Shown here: positions 35,874 through 44,220 of the stretch, piece after piece | Layout of the letters: every line of letters starts with the position of its first letter | Numbering within the stretch: the first letter of the stretch is position 1 | DNA from: JBFMHP01 sp040752855 | Lineage (GTDB): Bacteria > Pseudomonadota > Gammaproteobacteria > RBG-16-57-12 | Direction: 5' to 3' | Length of the DNA stretch: 64,000 nt | Assembly: GCA_040752855.1 (NCBI GenBank) | Contig: JBFMHP010000012.1 | Location: 86,258-150,257, forward strand | Position numbers and translations under genes: made by a program | The notes under the pieces: model-generated | What the model saw: only the letters and a program-made list of their open reading frames with translations | The model's database searches: none | What the model was told of the DNA's origin: nothing

Positions 35874-36242
35874 ATGCGGAAAAAAATACTGCCGGCGTCC
35901 TTGCTGCTCGTCCCGGCCGTGGCGGCCTGGGCCGCGGGGGGGGAGAAATACAATGACTGCACCGAAGCCGGTCTGACCATTTGCGAACGGGCGGGTCATT
36001 GCTCGGTCGAGTCATCGTCGTGGTATCAGCACGCCATCATCGATAAATCCGACGCCTACGCGGTGCAGGAATGGACCGCGTTGTGCGATCTCGTCCACAG
36101 CCGCTTGGCCCAAGGCGACTGTGCGCCATACGGAGCCCAGGATTATGTGACGGCCTATCTGAGCGCAACCTCCAGCGTGCTCATTCCACAAATCTCCGGC
36201 ATTCAGGCCTGCGGACGCGTGAATCTGCACGCACATCCATGA
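35874..36242 (+). CDS. Small secreted Cys-rich protein
   Basis: 122 residues: signal peptide (about 1-21, AWAAG), then about 100 residues with six cysteines (CTEAG, CERAGHC, CDLV, CAPYG, ACGR) that suggest three disulphides. It contains YDxxx-like polar stretches but no domain I know. GAGGGG lies seven bases before ATG 35874; the frame is open nine codons earlier. It is convergent with the DUF3047 gene, with nine bases between the stops. Function unknown. Confidence 0.7.
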   Translation: MRKKILPASLLLVPAVAAWAAGGEKYNDCTEAGLTICERAGHCSVESSSWYQHAIIDKSDAYAVQEWTALCDLVHSRLAQGDCAPYGAQDYVTAYLSATSSVLIPQISGIQACGRVNLHAHP

Positions 36243-36251
36243 AACGAGCGC

Positions 36252-36911
36252 TCAGTTTTCGGTAAAGTAAATGTCGCCGTAATAGGCGGTGACGGCCTGG
36301 CCGGAATTGTCGGTGTCACTCATAAGGGCGACAGCGTCGATATAGCGGATGTCCTCTCCGAAGTATCGTTTGAAGTCTTCGCGCACATTGCGTTTTTCCG
36401 TGCGCCAACTCCCCGGTTCATCTTCCCGGCCGCGCACGGCGACCATCCGCGCATGATCGGTATAGGCATTGGGCCAGTCTGTACCGGGCATCTGGGTGCT
36501 GGACCATACGTAGTTCAGGGCTTGGGTCTTCCAAAACAAGATGCCGCCCGAGACGACGACGTAAATACGCGCGGGATAGTCGTCGCCTTGCTTGCTGCGT
36601 TCGTTAACACCGTCCAGCGTGTTGCCGATTTTCCAGGACCAGTTCAGATATGGCGTCTGTGCCAAGTCGATTCTGATCTTGCGGTAGAGGCCCGAGGCGC
36701 TGGCGGCGCTGCGCGCCTCGAGCACCTGCATGGTGGAGTCCGTGCGGAGTATATAGGTGGTGTTTCCCCGGAACGACTTCTCTTCCCAGTCATCGAGCCT
36801 GCCATGGCCGAAATCGCCAACCAGGATGCGCCCGGAGTCGGCCGCAAGGCTACAGGGGCTTGCAATCAGCATGATCGTCAATAGGCAGGCGGTTTTCGAT
36901 ACGGGTTTCAT
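36252..36911 (-). CDS. DUF3047 periplasmic protein
   Basis: 219 residues with a signal peptide (about 1-24). The body has the DUF3047 pattern: YLNWSWKIGNTLDGVNERSKQGDDYPARIYVV, then NAYTDHARMVAVRGREDEPG and EDIRYIDAVALMSDTDNSGQAVTAYYGDIYF. The fold is probably a jelly-roll of beta strands; the function of the family is unknown. A decayed fragment of a second DUF3047 gene lies near 40.5 kb. Confidence 0.82.
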   Translation of the reverse strand: MKPVSKTACLLTIMLIASPCSLAADSGRILVGDFGHGRLDDWEEKSFRGNTTYILRTDSTMQVLEARSAASASGLYRKIRIDLAQTPYLNWSWKIGNTLDGVNERSKQGDDYPARIYVVVSGGILFWKTQALNYVWSSTQMPGTDWPNAYTDHARMVAVRGREDEPGSWRTEKRNVREDFKRYFGEDIRYIDAVALMSDTDNSGQAVTAYYGDIYFTEN

Positions 36912-37043
36912 ATCTGTTTACGAGGCAGCGATGTATTTCGTAGTGAAACGAAAAATTTTGTAAACCTCTCGCGATGCGGATTTACCTCTTCGGTGAATGT
37001 CCTCAGAATAGAACAGTCTTGCCATTCACGAAAGGAGAGTTCT

Positions 37044-37553
37044 ATGAAAATCATTAAAATCTGCGCAGTCGCGTTTCCCCTGCTGAGTTTGTCCACCGGC
37101 GTGGTGTACGCCGACAAGGAAAACAAGGAGTGGAAGGAGCAGGCCAAGCAGCATAAGGAAGAAGCGAGCGAGCAATATCACAAACAAGCCGCCGAGGCCG
37201 GAGAGGCGAAAAAGAAGGCCAAGGAACACATGGAAGAGCGTGGCGACGAGACGAAGCAGCACCAGGAAAAGTACCAGGAGAAGTACGAAGAGCGTCATGA
37301 GCAGCACGAACAAAAGAGGAAGGACGATTCAGACAAGGCTCGTGAGCAGCACGAGATGCGCGACAAACACGGCGAGGAGATGGAAGAGAAACGCGGTGAA
37401 ATGTCCGAGCACGGCGCCGCAACGAAACAGGAGATGCAGGAGCGGCGCGAGGAACGCAAGGAAGTCATGGAACAGTACAAGTCCGAAACCGAGAAATCAG
37501 AACACGCCGGCAAGAAACCGTGGTGGAAGTTCTGGGGCGGTGACGAGAACTGA
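37044..37553 (+). CDS. Exported Lys/Glu-rich coiled-coil protein
   Basis: 169 residues from ATG 37044, which has AAAGGAGAG upstream. A signal peptide (about 1-22, VVYA-DK) is followed by ~130 residues made almost only of E, K, Q, H, R and A with heptad spacing, with no hydrophobic core beyond coiled-coil positions, then a Trp-rich basic end (KKPWWKFWGGDEN). It is expected to be an extended helix in the periplasm. Low complexity makes homology searches unreliable. Function unknown; the Trp-rich end could touch a membrane. Confidence 0.7.
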   Translation: MKIIKICAVAFPLLSLSTGVVYADKENKEWKEQAKQHKEEASEQYHKQAAEAGEAKKKAKEHMEERGDETKQHQEKYQEKYEERHEQHEQKRKDDSDKAREQHEMRDKHGEEMEEKRGEMSEHGAATKQEMQERREERKEVMEQYKSETEKSEHAGKKPWWKFWGGDEN

Positions 37554-37632
37554 CCGGTCGCGACGGGAAGGCCCTATCCGCGAACGGCGGCCGAAATGCC
37601 GGGCGAGGGAAGAGGGCCTGACCGGATTCCTT

Positions 37633-37652
37633 GGCGGAGAATATTCTCCGCC
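37633..37652. repeat. 20-base perfect palindrome
   Basis: GGCGGAGAATATTCTCCGCC is perfectly self-complementary and sits in the gene-free stretch 37554-37794. It has no T run, so it is not a good terminator. It may be an operator or the end of an insertion sequence, given the transposase scrap 30 bases further on. Confidence 0.4.
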
Positions 37653-37680
37653 GATTCAATCCCGAGCTGCCCGGCTACGC

Positions 37681-37785
37681 GTGGGCGACCACATCAGCTG
37701 GCTGTCGACCCAGCAGGGATGGCGCTTTCCGGCCGTCTTAATCGACCTCTCTTCACATCGTGTGGTTGGTCGCAAGCCCGACGGA
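37681..37785 (+). pseudogene. Scrap of an IS3-type transposase (integrase core)
   Basis: Read from 37681, the frame gives VGDHISWLSTQQGWRFPAVL and then IDLSSHRVVGRKPD, matching the pattern W-x-D-I-T-Y-(x)-T-x-x-G-W-L-Y-L-A-V-(V/I)-D-L-x-S-R-x-V-V-G at the start of the rve catalytic core of IS3-family transposases. It holds the first catalytic Asp region (GDH) and the second-strand Asp (IDL). No other part of an IS is recognisable, so it is a remnant. It shows that this spot received mobile DNA. Confidence 0.6.
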
Positions 37786-37794
37786 AGCCGGCCT

Positions 37795-38586
37795 TTAGAA
37801 AAAGTAGCCTGCCGAGATCAGCGCATAATTGAATTGCGCGAAATTATAGACCTTGTCGTTGTCGGCACCGCCTTCCAGGACGCGGATTCCACCGCCGACA
37901 TAGAAGTGTTGGTTGATACGGTAATTCAGTTTAAGAGCCAGATCGATGGCCCTGCCCTGAGGGCTTGCCAATCCGTCGAAATCGATAATCAGGCGCCATT
38001 GAGTGGCGAATTGATAGTTGCCGTACAGATTTAAGAGCGGCACGACCCCGACATTGTCACTGCTGGTAGATGCGCCTTGCTGTTTCAACGCAATTCGGGC
38101 GTCGCGGATCTTCAGCGTTCCACCTATATGCCACCGCCAGTCGGGGCCATCATAAAACAGGTAACGGTAGCTCGCACGATAGGAGTTGAATTTGTAGTTC
38201 GCCTCAGTCATCTCTCCGGCAGAGAAGGTCTGGTCCTCAAAAAACACGTCTTTTTCGAGTATGCCGCTCTCAGTGTACTCAAGCGGTGCCAGCAGAAATC
38301 GCAGCTGTTGGCGATCATCGACATGATAGAGTAATTCAACTCGTATGAACGAAAAGGGGCCGTTGCCGGCCAAATCGGAGAGGGAAAAACGAGTGCCGCT
38401 ATCCCCAGGGATCTGTACATCGTTGTAATGTTGCCAGACCGCGCCCGTTTCTATGTCGACACTCAGGCGTGATGTTTCATTCGCTTTCGCATGAAAGCTC
38501 AAGTTCAGTAGTGTCATGAATAACAATGTTGCGCCAAAACCTTGTGCACCGAGTGGCGCATGCTGAGATCGCTTACTTCGTTTCAT
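37795..38586 (-). CDS. Outer-membrane beta-barrel protein of unknown function
   Basis: 263 residues: a signal peptide with a long basic front (hydrophobic part about 20-34), then alternating amphipathic strands (FIRVELLYHVDDRQQLRFLL, SYRASYRYLFYD, YQFATQWRLIIDFDGLA, LALKLNYRINQHFYVGGGIRVL) and a final YALISAGYFF ending in Phe. This is the signature of a small outer-membrane barrel. I do not recognise a family. It lies between the IS scrap and the DUF4397 terminator. Confidence 0.75.
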   Translation of the reverse strand: MKRSKRSQHAPLGAQGFGATLLFMTLLNLSFHAKANETSRLSVDIETGAVWQHYNDVQIPGDSGTRFSLSDLAGNGPFSFIRVELLYHVDDRQQLRFLLAPLEYTESGILEKDVFFEDQTFSAGEMTEANYKFNSYRASYRYLFYDGPDWRWHIGGTLKIRDARIALKQQGASTSSDNVGVVPLLNLYGNYQFATQWRLIIDFDGLASPQGRAIDLALKLNYRINQHFYVGGGIRVLEGGADNDKVYNFAQFNYALISAGYFF

Positions 38587-38610
38587 GATGGCTGCCGTGA
38601 CCGTTGCGCC

Positions 38611-38646
38611 AAAAAAAACGTAAGCGAGGCGTCTGCCTCGCTTACG
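38611..38646 (-). terminator. Terminator of the DUF4397 lipoprotein gene
   Basis: Stem CGTAAGCGAGGC / GCCTCGCTTACG with a TCT-type loop; on the minus strand it is followed by eight T (A-run at 38611-38618). It ends the leftward gene 10 bases after its stop and precedes the OMP start at 38586. Confidence 0.85.
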
Positions 38647-38655
38647 GGATTGAGA

Positions 38656-39939
38656 TTAATTGTCTTCCAGCACCACTGGTTCGATGGCTGAGAGTTGGTT
38701 CATGGCAATAATCGTGTAGATGGTTCCGTCCGCCAGGGTCACGGTTGCATCTATGACCGGCGAGGTGGTGGTGCCGGCCGCGAATACCTGAATATTGGCT
38801 TGACCGGCGTCAACCTCCAGATAATTGGAGATCGCCTTATAGGGCACATTGCTTAGCGCCTTAGTGCTGTCCACGTAGATGTCCACGGCTGGAGCGTCCG
38901 GCGAGGCGTGGATAACCCTCACCTTGGCCTTGCCGCTTGCGGGTGCGCTGTTGTCATCCACGGCCAGCAGGGGTTCCAGGGTGCCCGATGTCAGTGAGCC
39001 GACTGCTATGAGTGTATAGTCGAGTCCGCGCTCGAGGGTAGGTGTGGCCTGGATAACGGTGTTGGAAGTGTTGGCGGCGTTGATCTTGAAATTCCGGGCG
39101 CCTGAGAGCACTTCCAGATAGCTGGATGCGGCCTTAAACGGAACATCACCCAGTGCCTCGACATTATCCACGAGTACATCAACTGCCGGGGCGTCATAGG
39201 CGGCGTGCACCGCACGGACCTGGGCGCGAACGTCGGCGATCTCTATCGAGGGGTTGCTGTTGTCGCCGGTCAATACCAGGAGGCTGATGGGAGAAAGCCC
39301 CGTAGTCGTGGTAACAGCGACGATGGTGTAGGTGACACCGGCGCCCAGCGCCACGGTACCTGAATCATACACAGGGGTCTTGCTGCCTGCGCCGGTAACG
39401 CGGACCCGGTAGTCCCCTTCGGCGATCTCCAGATAATCGGAATAGTCCTTGAAAGACACGTCTGAAAGGGCGGGCGACATCGTGGCAATATCGTCACCCG
39501 GGGCGGTCACATACACATCCACCTCGGGGGCGGAGGGTGAGGCGTGCAGTACGCGCACCTTGAGAAATCCGGAGGCGGGGCTCGCGGTTTCATCGGCGAG
39601 TAGCAGCGGTTCGATATTCGACAGAGTGTTTACGGCGAGCAGTGTGTATTGCTTTCCCTCCTCAAGCGGAAGCGTGTCGTCTATTACGGTGGTTGAGGTG
39701 CCCGCGGCGTTGATCTTGAAATTCGGATCATCTCCTAAATCCACACTGAGGTAGCGGCTGACGCCTTTAAACGGCACAGCGCTCAGTGCGACGTTATTGT
39801 TGACCAACACGTCAACATTGGGGGCATCGGGTGAGGCATGGACCACGCGCACCTGTGCCGTAGGATCCTCGTCATCGTCGCAGCCCGTTAGCATGATAGC
39901 CATAGCGCTGAGTAGCGCGAGTATGATCAATCGTTTCAT
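38656..39939 (-). CDS. Lipoprotein with four DUF4397 repeats
   Basis: 427 residues from ATG 39939 (GGAG seven bases upstream). The lipobox MLTGC anchors it. Four tandem DUF4397 modules of about 95 residues follow; each starts like VRVVHASPDAPNVDVLVN, VRVLHASPSAPEVDVYV, VRAVHAAYDAPAVDVLVD or VRVIHASPDAPAVDIYVD and ends in a strand like YTLLAVNTLSNIEPLLL. The modules are beta sandwiches probably exposed on the envelope. A predicted -35/-10 with a LitR-type operator lies 120-160 bases upstream, so the gene may be light-induced. Confidence 0.85.
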   Translation of the reverse strand: MKRLIILALLSAMAIMLTGCDDDEDPTAQVRVVHASPDAPNVDVLVNNNVALSAVPFKGVSRYLSVDLGDDPNFKINAAGTSTTVIDDTLPLEEGKQYTLLAVNTLSNIEPLLLADETASPASGFLKVRVLHASPSAPEVDVYVTAPGDDIATMSPALSDVSFKDYSDYLEIAEGDYRVRVTGAGSKTPVYDSGTVALGAGVTYTIVAVTTTTGLSPISLLVLTGDNSNPSIEIADVRAQVRAVHAAYDAPAVDVLVDNVEALGDVPFKAASSYLEVLSGARNFKINAANTSNTVIQATPTLERGLDYTLIAVGSLTSGTLEPLLAVDDNSAPASGKAKVRVIHASPDAPAVDIYVDSTKALSNVPYKAISNYLEVDAGQANIQVFAAGTTTSPVIDATVTLADGTIYTIIAMNQLSAIEPVVLEDN

Positions 39940-40061
39940 TTGTGTGCTCCTTGGTTGAGATGGCAGGTAAATAGGACCTCTGATTGTCTGTGCATCACTA
40001 TCGACGGTCCCTTGAAGGCCTGATGTAAATGCAGCAATAGGTATTTGATAATCAAACAACC

Positions 40062-40098
40062 TATACAATAGTTATACAACCAAAATACAAGCTGTCAA
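40062..40098 (-). promoter_or_regulatory. Promoter with LitR/CarH-type operator for the DUF4397 gene
   Basis: On the minus strand, TTGACA (40098-40093), a 16-base spacer and TATAAC (40076-40071) form a strong sigma-70 promoter. The 17-base TATACAATAGTTATACA (40062-40078) overlaps the -10; it differs from the inverse of the palindrome at 40190 at only two positions. An operator over the -10 fits repression by a MerR-type LitR/CarH protein, two of which are encoded at 56-61 kb. Confidence 0.6.
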
Positions 40099-40189
40099 GG
40101 TCTTGTGCACATTAAAGATAAAATACCATTATTGTGCGTATATTTGCGATATATGGCGCGTGTGGTCTTCTTTGGGGGTTGGCTATAAG

Positions 40190-40206
40190 TGTACAACTAT
40201 TGTACA
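40190..40206. promoter_or_regulatory. Perfect 17-base operator palindrome
   Basis: TGTACAACTATTGTACA is a 7-3-7 inverted repeat (TGTACAA / TTGTACA). The same halves occur at 54336, upstream of the FAD-oxidoreductase operon. It lies 251 bases before the DUF4397 gene and may be a second site for it or the relic of a lost gene's promoter. Apart from the features listed here I see no gene between 39940 and 40898. Confidence 0.6.
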
Positions 40207-40464
40207 TATCGATGCAGAGATTCGGGGCGCGTCAGATAATAGTGGAAAAAATGAGCAAACTACGTCGTGGACCTCCGGCGTGTCAGGAGAACGTCCGGGA
40301 ACCCGGTTGAGGTTCACCACGGCACGAAACTAAGTCTTGTGTGTCTTCGGCGAATCCCGTTCTTGAGCGCGAGCAGACATACGCTACAGGCCACACGGGA
40401 ACATCCATCAAATTAGCGCTCGTCAAGGAGGCGAATCGGGGCGAGTGGTGAATGTCCTCGATTA

Positions 40465-40538
40465 CTGGCTTCGCCCATATCGTGTTTTTTCGTGCGCCAA
40501 CTCCCTGTTTCATCTTCCCGGCCGCGTATGGCGACCAT
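40465..40538 (-). pseudogene. Remnant of a second DUF3047 gene
   Basis: On the minus strand this reads MVAIRGREDETGSWRTKKHD, against MVAVRGREDEPGSWRTEKRN in the intact DUF3047 protein (36252-36911). The DNA match continues on both sides at lower quality for about 90 bases in all. Nothing else of the gene is left. It is a decayed duplicate or the scar of a recombination. Confidence 0.7.
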
Positions 40539-40552
40539 AGACGTTTTTTCAA

Positions 40553-40617
40553 CTCGCGGTGGTAATCTCTATGAGTTGGTCTACTGTTAAGATTAGCGGA
40601 AGATAGCGTCGTTAATA
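40553..40617 (+). repeat. Left copy of a 65-base imperfect direct repeat
   Basis: It shares about three quarters of its bases with 42860-42922, including GGTCTACT, CGGAAGAT and TTAATA at the same spacing. Together the two copies flank the AT-richer membrane-protein gene, so they may mark the ends of an acquired segment. Confidence 0.5.
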
Positions 40618-40898
40618 ATTCCTCGTATAGAAGCCATTGATAATAAAAAATTCAACATATCGGTGAGCATTACAGCCGCGTTACTACGCTGGAAGAACGT
40701 CAATTTAGGAATTCATGAGCGATATGTTTGCGGCGATCACATTGGAAAACTTACCCAAAATCCAACGTATTGGCACTCCAAACCTAATTGTTGGCTGTGC
40801 CGGTACTCAACACTTTTGCGCGAACAAGCCCAACTAAATTTAAATTCTATCTTGCAAGCATTCCGGATGCTGAACGACCACGTTCTGAGGGGACAGAA

Positions 40899-42581
40899 GT
40901 GATTTCATTACTACAAAAAAGGAGATATGGAGTTGTACTGCTCCTAGCTGTTTATCTGGTCATAAGATGTTTTTACCTGGATGCGGTACCACGCTGGGAT
41001 GCCGCAAGTTACTGGGGGGCATTGATGCAAGCGGTGCACTCCACCAAAACCTTGCAACATGCGTCAGATTTTCCCGCTATGGTCTTAAAGGAATGGAACG
41101 CCTACGGTCATCCCTCCATGGGTTACTACAGCATTTTAGTGCTTGGGCAATTAATTGATTTTCCAAACCAGTTTATCCTTAACTTCACCAATATTTTATT
41201 GGCAATGTTTTCGATTTTATGCGTCTATAAAATATTGCTGTGGTTTTTTCCCGATAGAAAACATTACCCGGAAGTTCTGCTAGTCACAGCCGCTTACGCA
41301 TTTGAACCGCTATTTTTTGGCTGCTCGATTTACTTAAATACTGACTTTCCGGTGCTGGTGTTTTTTACCGCCGCCCTCGCTTCCTTGCTTTATGGTCACT
41401 ATGGATTTTTTGCCATCGCCAGCATCTTTATGGTGTTTTCTAAAGATCCTGGAATCATTTATTGGGCCAGCCTTGTAGGTGGCCTAGGTTTGTATGTGCT
41501 GTGGTTTTTGGTCAAAGAATTGCGCAACGGCCGCTTTCCACCCATTGGGGAATGGGGGCCGCCGTCTCACTATCATAATGGCCAACCATTGAAACTGTGG
41601 CCAGTCATGTATCGAGTTTTCTGCCTCATGTTACCAGCCATTGCTTTCATATGGTTCAGCGTGGCCCGCGAGGGAGTTATGTGGGAAAACGATACTGGTT
41701 TGAAATGGGACTCCAACGGATGGAACTGCTTTGGTTTTAACAAGCGTGTGATGGCGAACCGCGCCGGTGAAATATTTGTATTGGATTTCCATTGGATTCC
41801 GCTGGCCGTTGCCTTGGTCGTTTTCTTAATTTGGATTGGGCGTTATATCGAACGAAAAAATAACATTCCTATCGAGAATTCCGTAGAACCTAGGGGAATT
41901 GCGGGCAATAGCAAGGTTCAGGTCATTGACAAAAATATGGTTGATCCGTCCATTGAGGACACAAACACAACAGAAATTTCAGTTCACAATTCCAACCATG
42001 TTGCTGGACATAAATCGTTCGGAGAAACCGATTCGCAAGAAATTAATCGGAATAAAAAACCACCAACAGAAGTCGAAAACCGCTGGTGGGGAATGCTCCC
42101 GATTTTCTTTGCTTTTGCCACTTTTCTTGCATTCAATATGACCTACATTACGTTTATCATTCCTCGATACGTGGTACTCTCCGGCTTCTTTCTCTTAATG
42201 TGTGCAATATTTGCCATGCATTTTGGCATTCATTCGCAACGGGTTCGAATATCGATTATGAGCGTGATTTTAGTTTTATTTATTGCGCAAACTTTCCGCA
42301 CTGTCGACCCACTATCAAAACTGGCATTTGGCACAGCGCCATTTAATGATCACGAAATTCTGCAAATCGACAGCCCAGGTGAAGCCGTTGGAAATGGATT
42401 TGTTTACAACGCCGAATTCTCCGCCGTTGATAAATTATTCAACATGATGGCCAAGGCCATCCCCTTGAGACCCGATACCCAAATAATCGCTTGGGAAACC
42501 GATCCCTGGTATCCATGGTTTTTTGGCCCGTTACGCTTAAGCGTACGCTGGATTGGCGGAACACCTTTCGCTTTAATGTGA
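40899..42581 (+). CDS. Multi-pass membrane protein, glycosyltransferase-C-like, frameshifted near its 3' end
   Basis: 560 residues from GTG 40899 (GAGGGG upstream). About ten membrane segments; the first loop has RCFYLDAVPRWDAASYWG, where an acidic residue after the first helix is what GT-C transferases use. A long hydrophilic insert (about 325-410) separates the two membrane halves. The frame ends early at FALM, but the next frame continues the same kind of protein for 70 residues, so a one-base indel near 42555-42580 is likely. The gene is clearly richer in A+T than its surroundings, which suggests transfer. The sugar acceptor is unknown. Confidence 0.6.
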   Translation: MISLLQKRRYGVVLLLAVYLVIRCFYLDAVPRWDAASYWGALMQAVHSTKTLQHASDFPAMVLKEWNAYGHPSMGYYSILVLGQLIDFPNQFILNFTNILLAMFSILCVYKILLWFFPDRKHYPEVLLVTAAYAFEPLFFGCSIYLNTDFPVLVFFTAALASLLYGHYGFFAIASIFMVFSKDPGIIYWASLVGGLGLYVLWFLVKELRNGRFPPIGEWGPPSHYHNGQPLKLWPVMYRVFCLMLPAIAFIWFSVAREGVMWENDTGLKWDSNGWNCFGFNKRVMANRAGEIFVLDFHWIPLAVALVVFLIWIGRYIERKNNIPIENSVEPRGIAGNSKVQVIDKNMVDPSIEDTNTTEISVHNSNHVAGHKSFGETDSQEINRNKKPPTEVENRWWGMLPIFFAFATFLAFNMTYITFIIPRYVVLSGFFLLMCAIFAMHFGIHSQRVRISIMSVILVLFIAQTFRTVDPLSKLAFGTAPFNDHEILQIDSPGEAVGNGFVYNAEFSAVDKLFNMMAKAIPLRPDTQIIAWETDPWYPWFFGPLRLSVRWIGGTPFALM

Positions 42582-42784
42582 CAGGTATCCATCTGTTGCA
42601 GACATCACCGGAAACCCAACCGCCGCAAAACGCGTATTATTTGTACATGCCCTGGCTGTCGAAGTTTTCCAACGAGCAGGAAGAGCTTGCGAAGCTCGCC
42701 AATTTTTACCAAATTGGCCCGATGCAAGAAGTGGGTTATCAGGGATATACGGTACGGTTTTATCAGCTTACGCGGAAGTATTAA
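42582..42784 (+). pseudogene. Frameshifted C-terminal end of the membrane protein
   Basis: The shifted frame reads RNTFRFNVTGIHLLQTSPE and goes on through YYLYMPWLSKFSNEQEELAK to a closing TVRFYQLTRKY. There is no ribosome site before it, and its composition is the same as that of the gene it follows. I take it as the detached end of the protein at 40899. Confidence 0.6.
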
Positions 42785-42859
42785 GAGCTGAAGATGCCGA
42801 CTCCTTCAATCATCCACGCATTTTTCCTGTTCCACCCCCTTTCAGAAGCGGTTCTTTGG

Positions 42860-42922
42860 CTCGCAGTGGCAATTGCGATGGACTGGTCTACTCTTAATGC
42901 TGTCGGAAGATGGCGTTAATAT
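42860..42922 (+). repeat. Right copy of the imperfect direct repeat
   Basis: Partner of 40553-40617, same orientation. It lies about 75 bases after the end of the frameshifted gene. The gap to the epimerase gene (42785-43061) holds nothing else that I can identify. Confidence 0.5.
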
Positions 42923-43061
42923 AGTTTTGCTTCTACCTATGCTTCTCGCAGTGGCGCGAGGTTCCATCCGTCTGGTGTTTGATTGACCGCTGGCCGATAT
43001 GGGGGCCCAGTGGCGTTTTGATTGTGGCTGGAGTTTCTGCCATTCTTCGGAGAAAGTCAGC

Positions 43062-44003
43062 ATGAGCATCGGGCGTATTCTCATTACGGGTGCGGGCGGT
43101 TTTATCGGTTCCTTTGTCGCACGGACGATGGTCGAGCGCGGTCTGGCGGTTGCCGTCCTGCAACGCGGCGCTACCCTGCCAGAACGCCTGGAAGGACTGG
43201 AGGGTAAACTCACCCTGATCCAAGGCGATCTGATGGCGGGCACGGAGTGGCATGAGGCGGCCCGGCAATTTGCGCCTGACGCTCTGTTGCATATGGCTTG
43301 GCTGGGGGTGGCGGGCAGCGCCCGCAACGATGTGTCGCAGATCGACAATGTTCCGGCAACGCTGCGGCTGGCGGCGGCTGCACGTGAATGGGGCGTGCGG
43401 CACTTTGTCGGAGCAGGGTCGCAGGCCGAATATGGCCCGATCAATCGGCTTTGTCGGGAGGACGATCCCACTACGCCAACCACGCTTTACGGCCACGCCA
43501 AGTTGGCCGCCTGCCGCGTGACGCAGACCTGGTGCGGCCTCAATGCGATGCGCTTCGCTTGGCTGAGGATATTCTCCACCTACGGGCCGCATGATCATGA
43601 CCACTGGATGATTCCGTCGCTGATTCGCGCCTTGCTGGCGAGAGAATGCCCTCCGCTCACGAGAGGCGAGCAGAAGTGGGATTTTCTTCATGTCCGGGAT
43701 GCGGCGGCCGGCTTCGCCGCCGTGCTGCTGAACGAGCAAGCGACTGGCATCTTCAATCTCGGCAGCGGCGACGCACCGCGGTTGGCCGATACGATCGGCA
43801 TGATCCGCGACGCGGTCGATCCGAACCTTCCGCTCGGCTTCGGCCAGATCGACTACCGTCCCGATCAGGTCATGCATTTGCACGCCGACATCGGGCGGAT
43901 TACCGCGGTAACGGGATGGCGGCCGGTCGTGCCGCTGCGCGCCGGTCTCAACGAAACAGTGAAGTGGTATGCGGAATCGTGCAAGTGGCCGTGTCGCAAA
44001 TAA
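43062..44003 (+). CDS. NAD-dependent epimerase/dehydratase (extended SDR)
   Basis: 313 residues: the N-terminal dinucleotide motif TGAGGFIGS, the catalytic YGHAK (YxxxK) and the downstream RIFSTYGPHDHDHWMIPS typical of nucleotide-sugar epimerases and reductases. ATG 43062 has GGAG upstream. GC-rich composition returns here. It is next to the transferred membrane protein, so both could serve a surface-sugar pathway, but no other sugar genes are present. The substrate is unknown. Confidence 0.85.
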   Translation: MSIGRILITGAGGFIGSFVARTMVERGLAVAVLQRGATLPERLEGLEGKLTLIQGDLMAGTEWHEAARQFAPDALLHMAWLGVAGSARNDVSQIDNVPATLRLAAAAREWGVRHFVGAGSQAEYGPINRLCREDDPTTPTTLYGHAKLAACRVTQTWCGLNAMRFAWLRIFSTYGPHDHDHWMIPSLIRALLARECPPLTRGEQKWDFLHVRDAAAGFAAVLLNEQATGIFNLGSGDAPRLADTIGMIRDAVDPNLPLGFGQIDYRPDQVMHLHADIGRITAVTGWRPVVPLRAGLNETVKWYAESCKWPCRK

Positions 44004-44220
44004 TGCAATATGAAATAGAACTTGTTGCCACATCGCGTGATAAATAACGCCACTGGTTCGCAGGTTCGTGCCCGTTATTTCTTTTGGACGATGTCGGATG
44101 AAACCATCCTCATCAGTCACCCATAGGGTGAGAGCGTTACGTAGCTGCAGGCTCCTGTGGGTCCAACCGAGGTATTTTGGGGCAAAGAACCGGTGTGCCC
44201 CGGTACTGTGAAGTCAGCGC

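Noticed and set aside
40046..40058. TTTGATAATCAAA as a third Fur box
   Set aside because: Only the central TGATAATCA fits; the flanks disagree, giving about 10 of 19 matches. It lies downstream of the predicted -10 of the DUF4397 promoter and may be chance.
42241..42252. GGGTTCGAATAT as a tRNA T-loop
   Set aside because: No acceptor stem, anticodon arm or CCA partner surrounds it, and it lies inside the AT-rich membrane-protein gene.
42933..44120. 395-codon leftward open frame over the epimerase gene
   Set aside because: It is antisense to a clear SDR-type epimerase with all its motifs. High GC keeps the opposite strand open; the translation is full of Arg, His and Pro.
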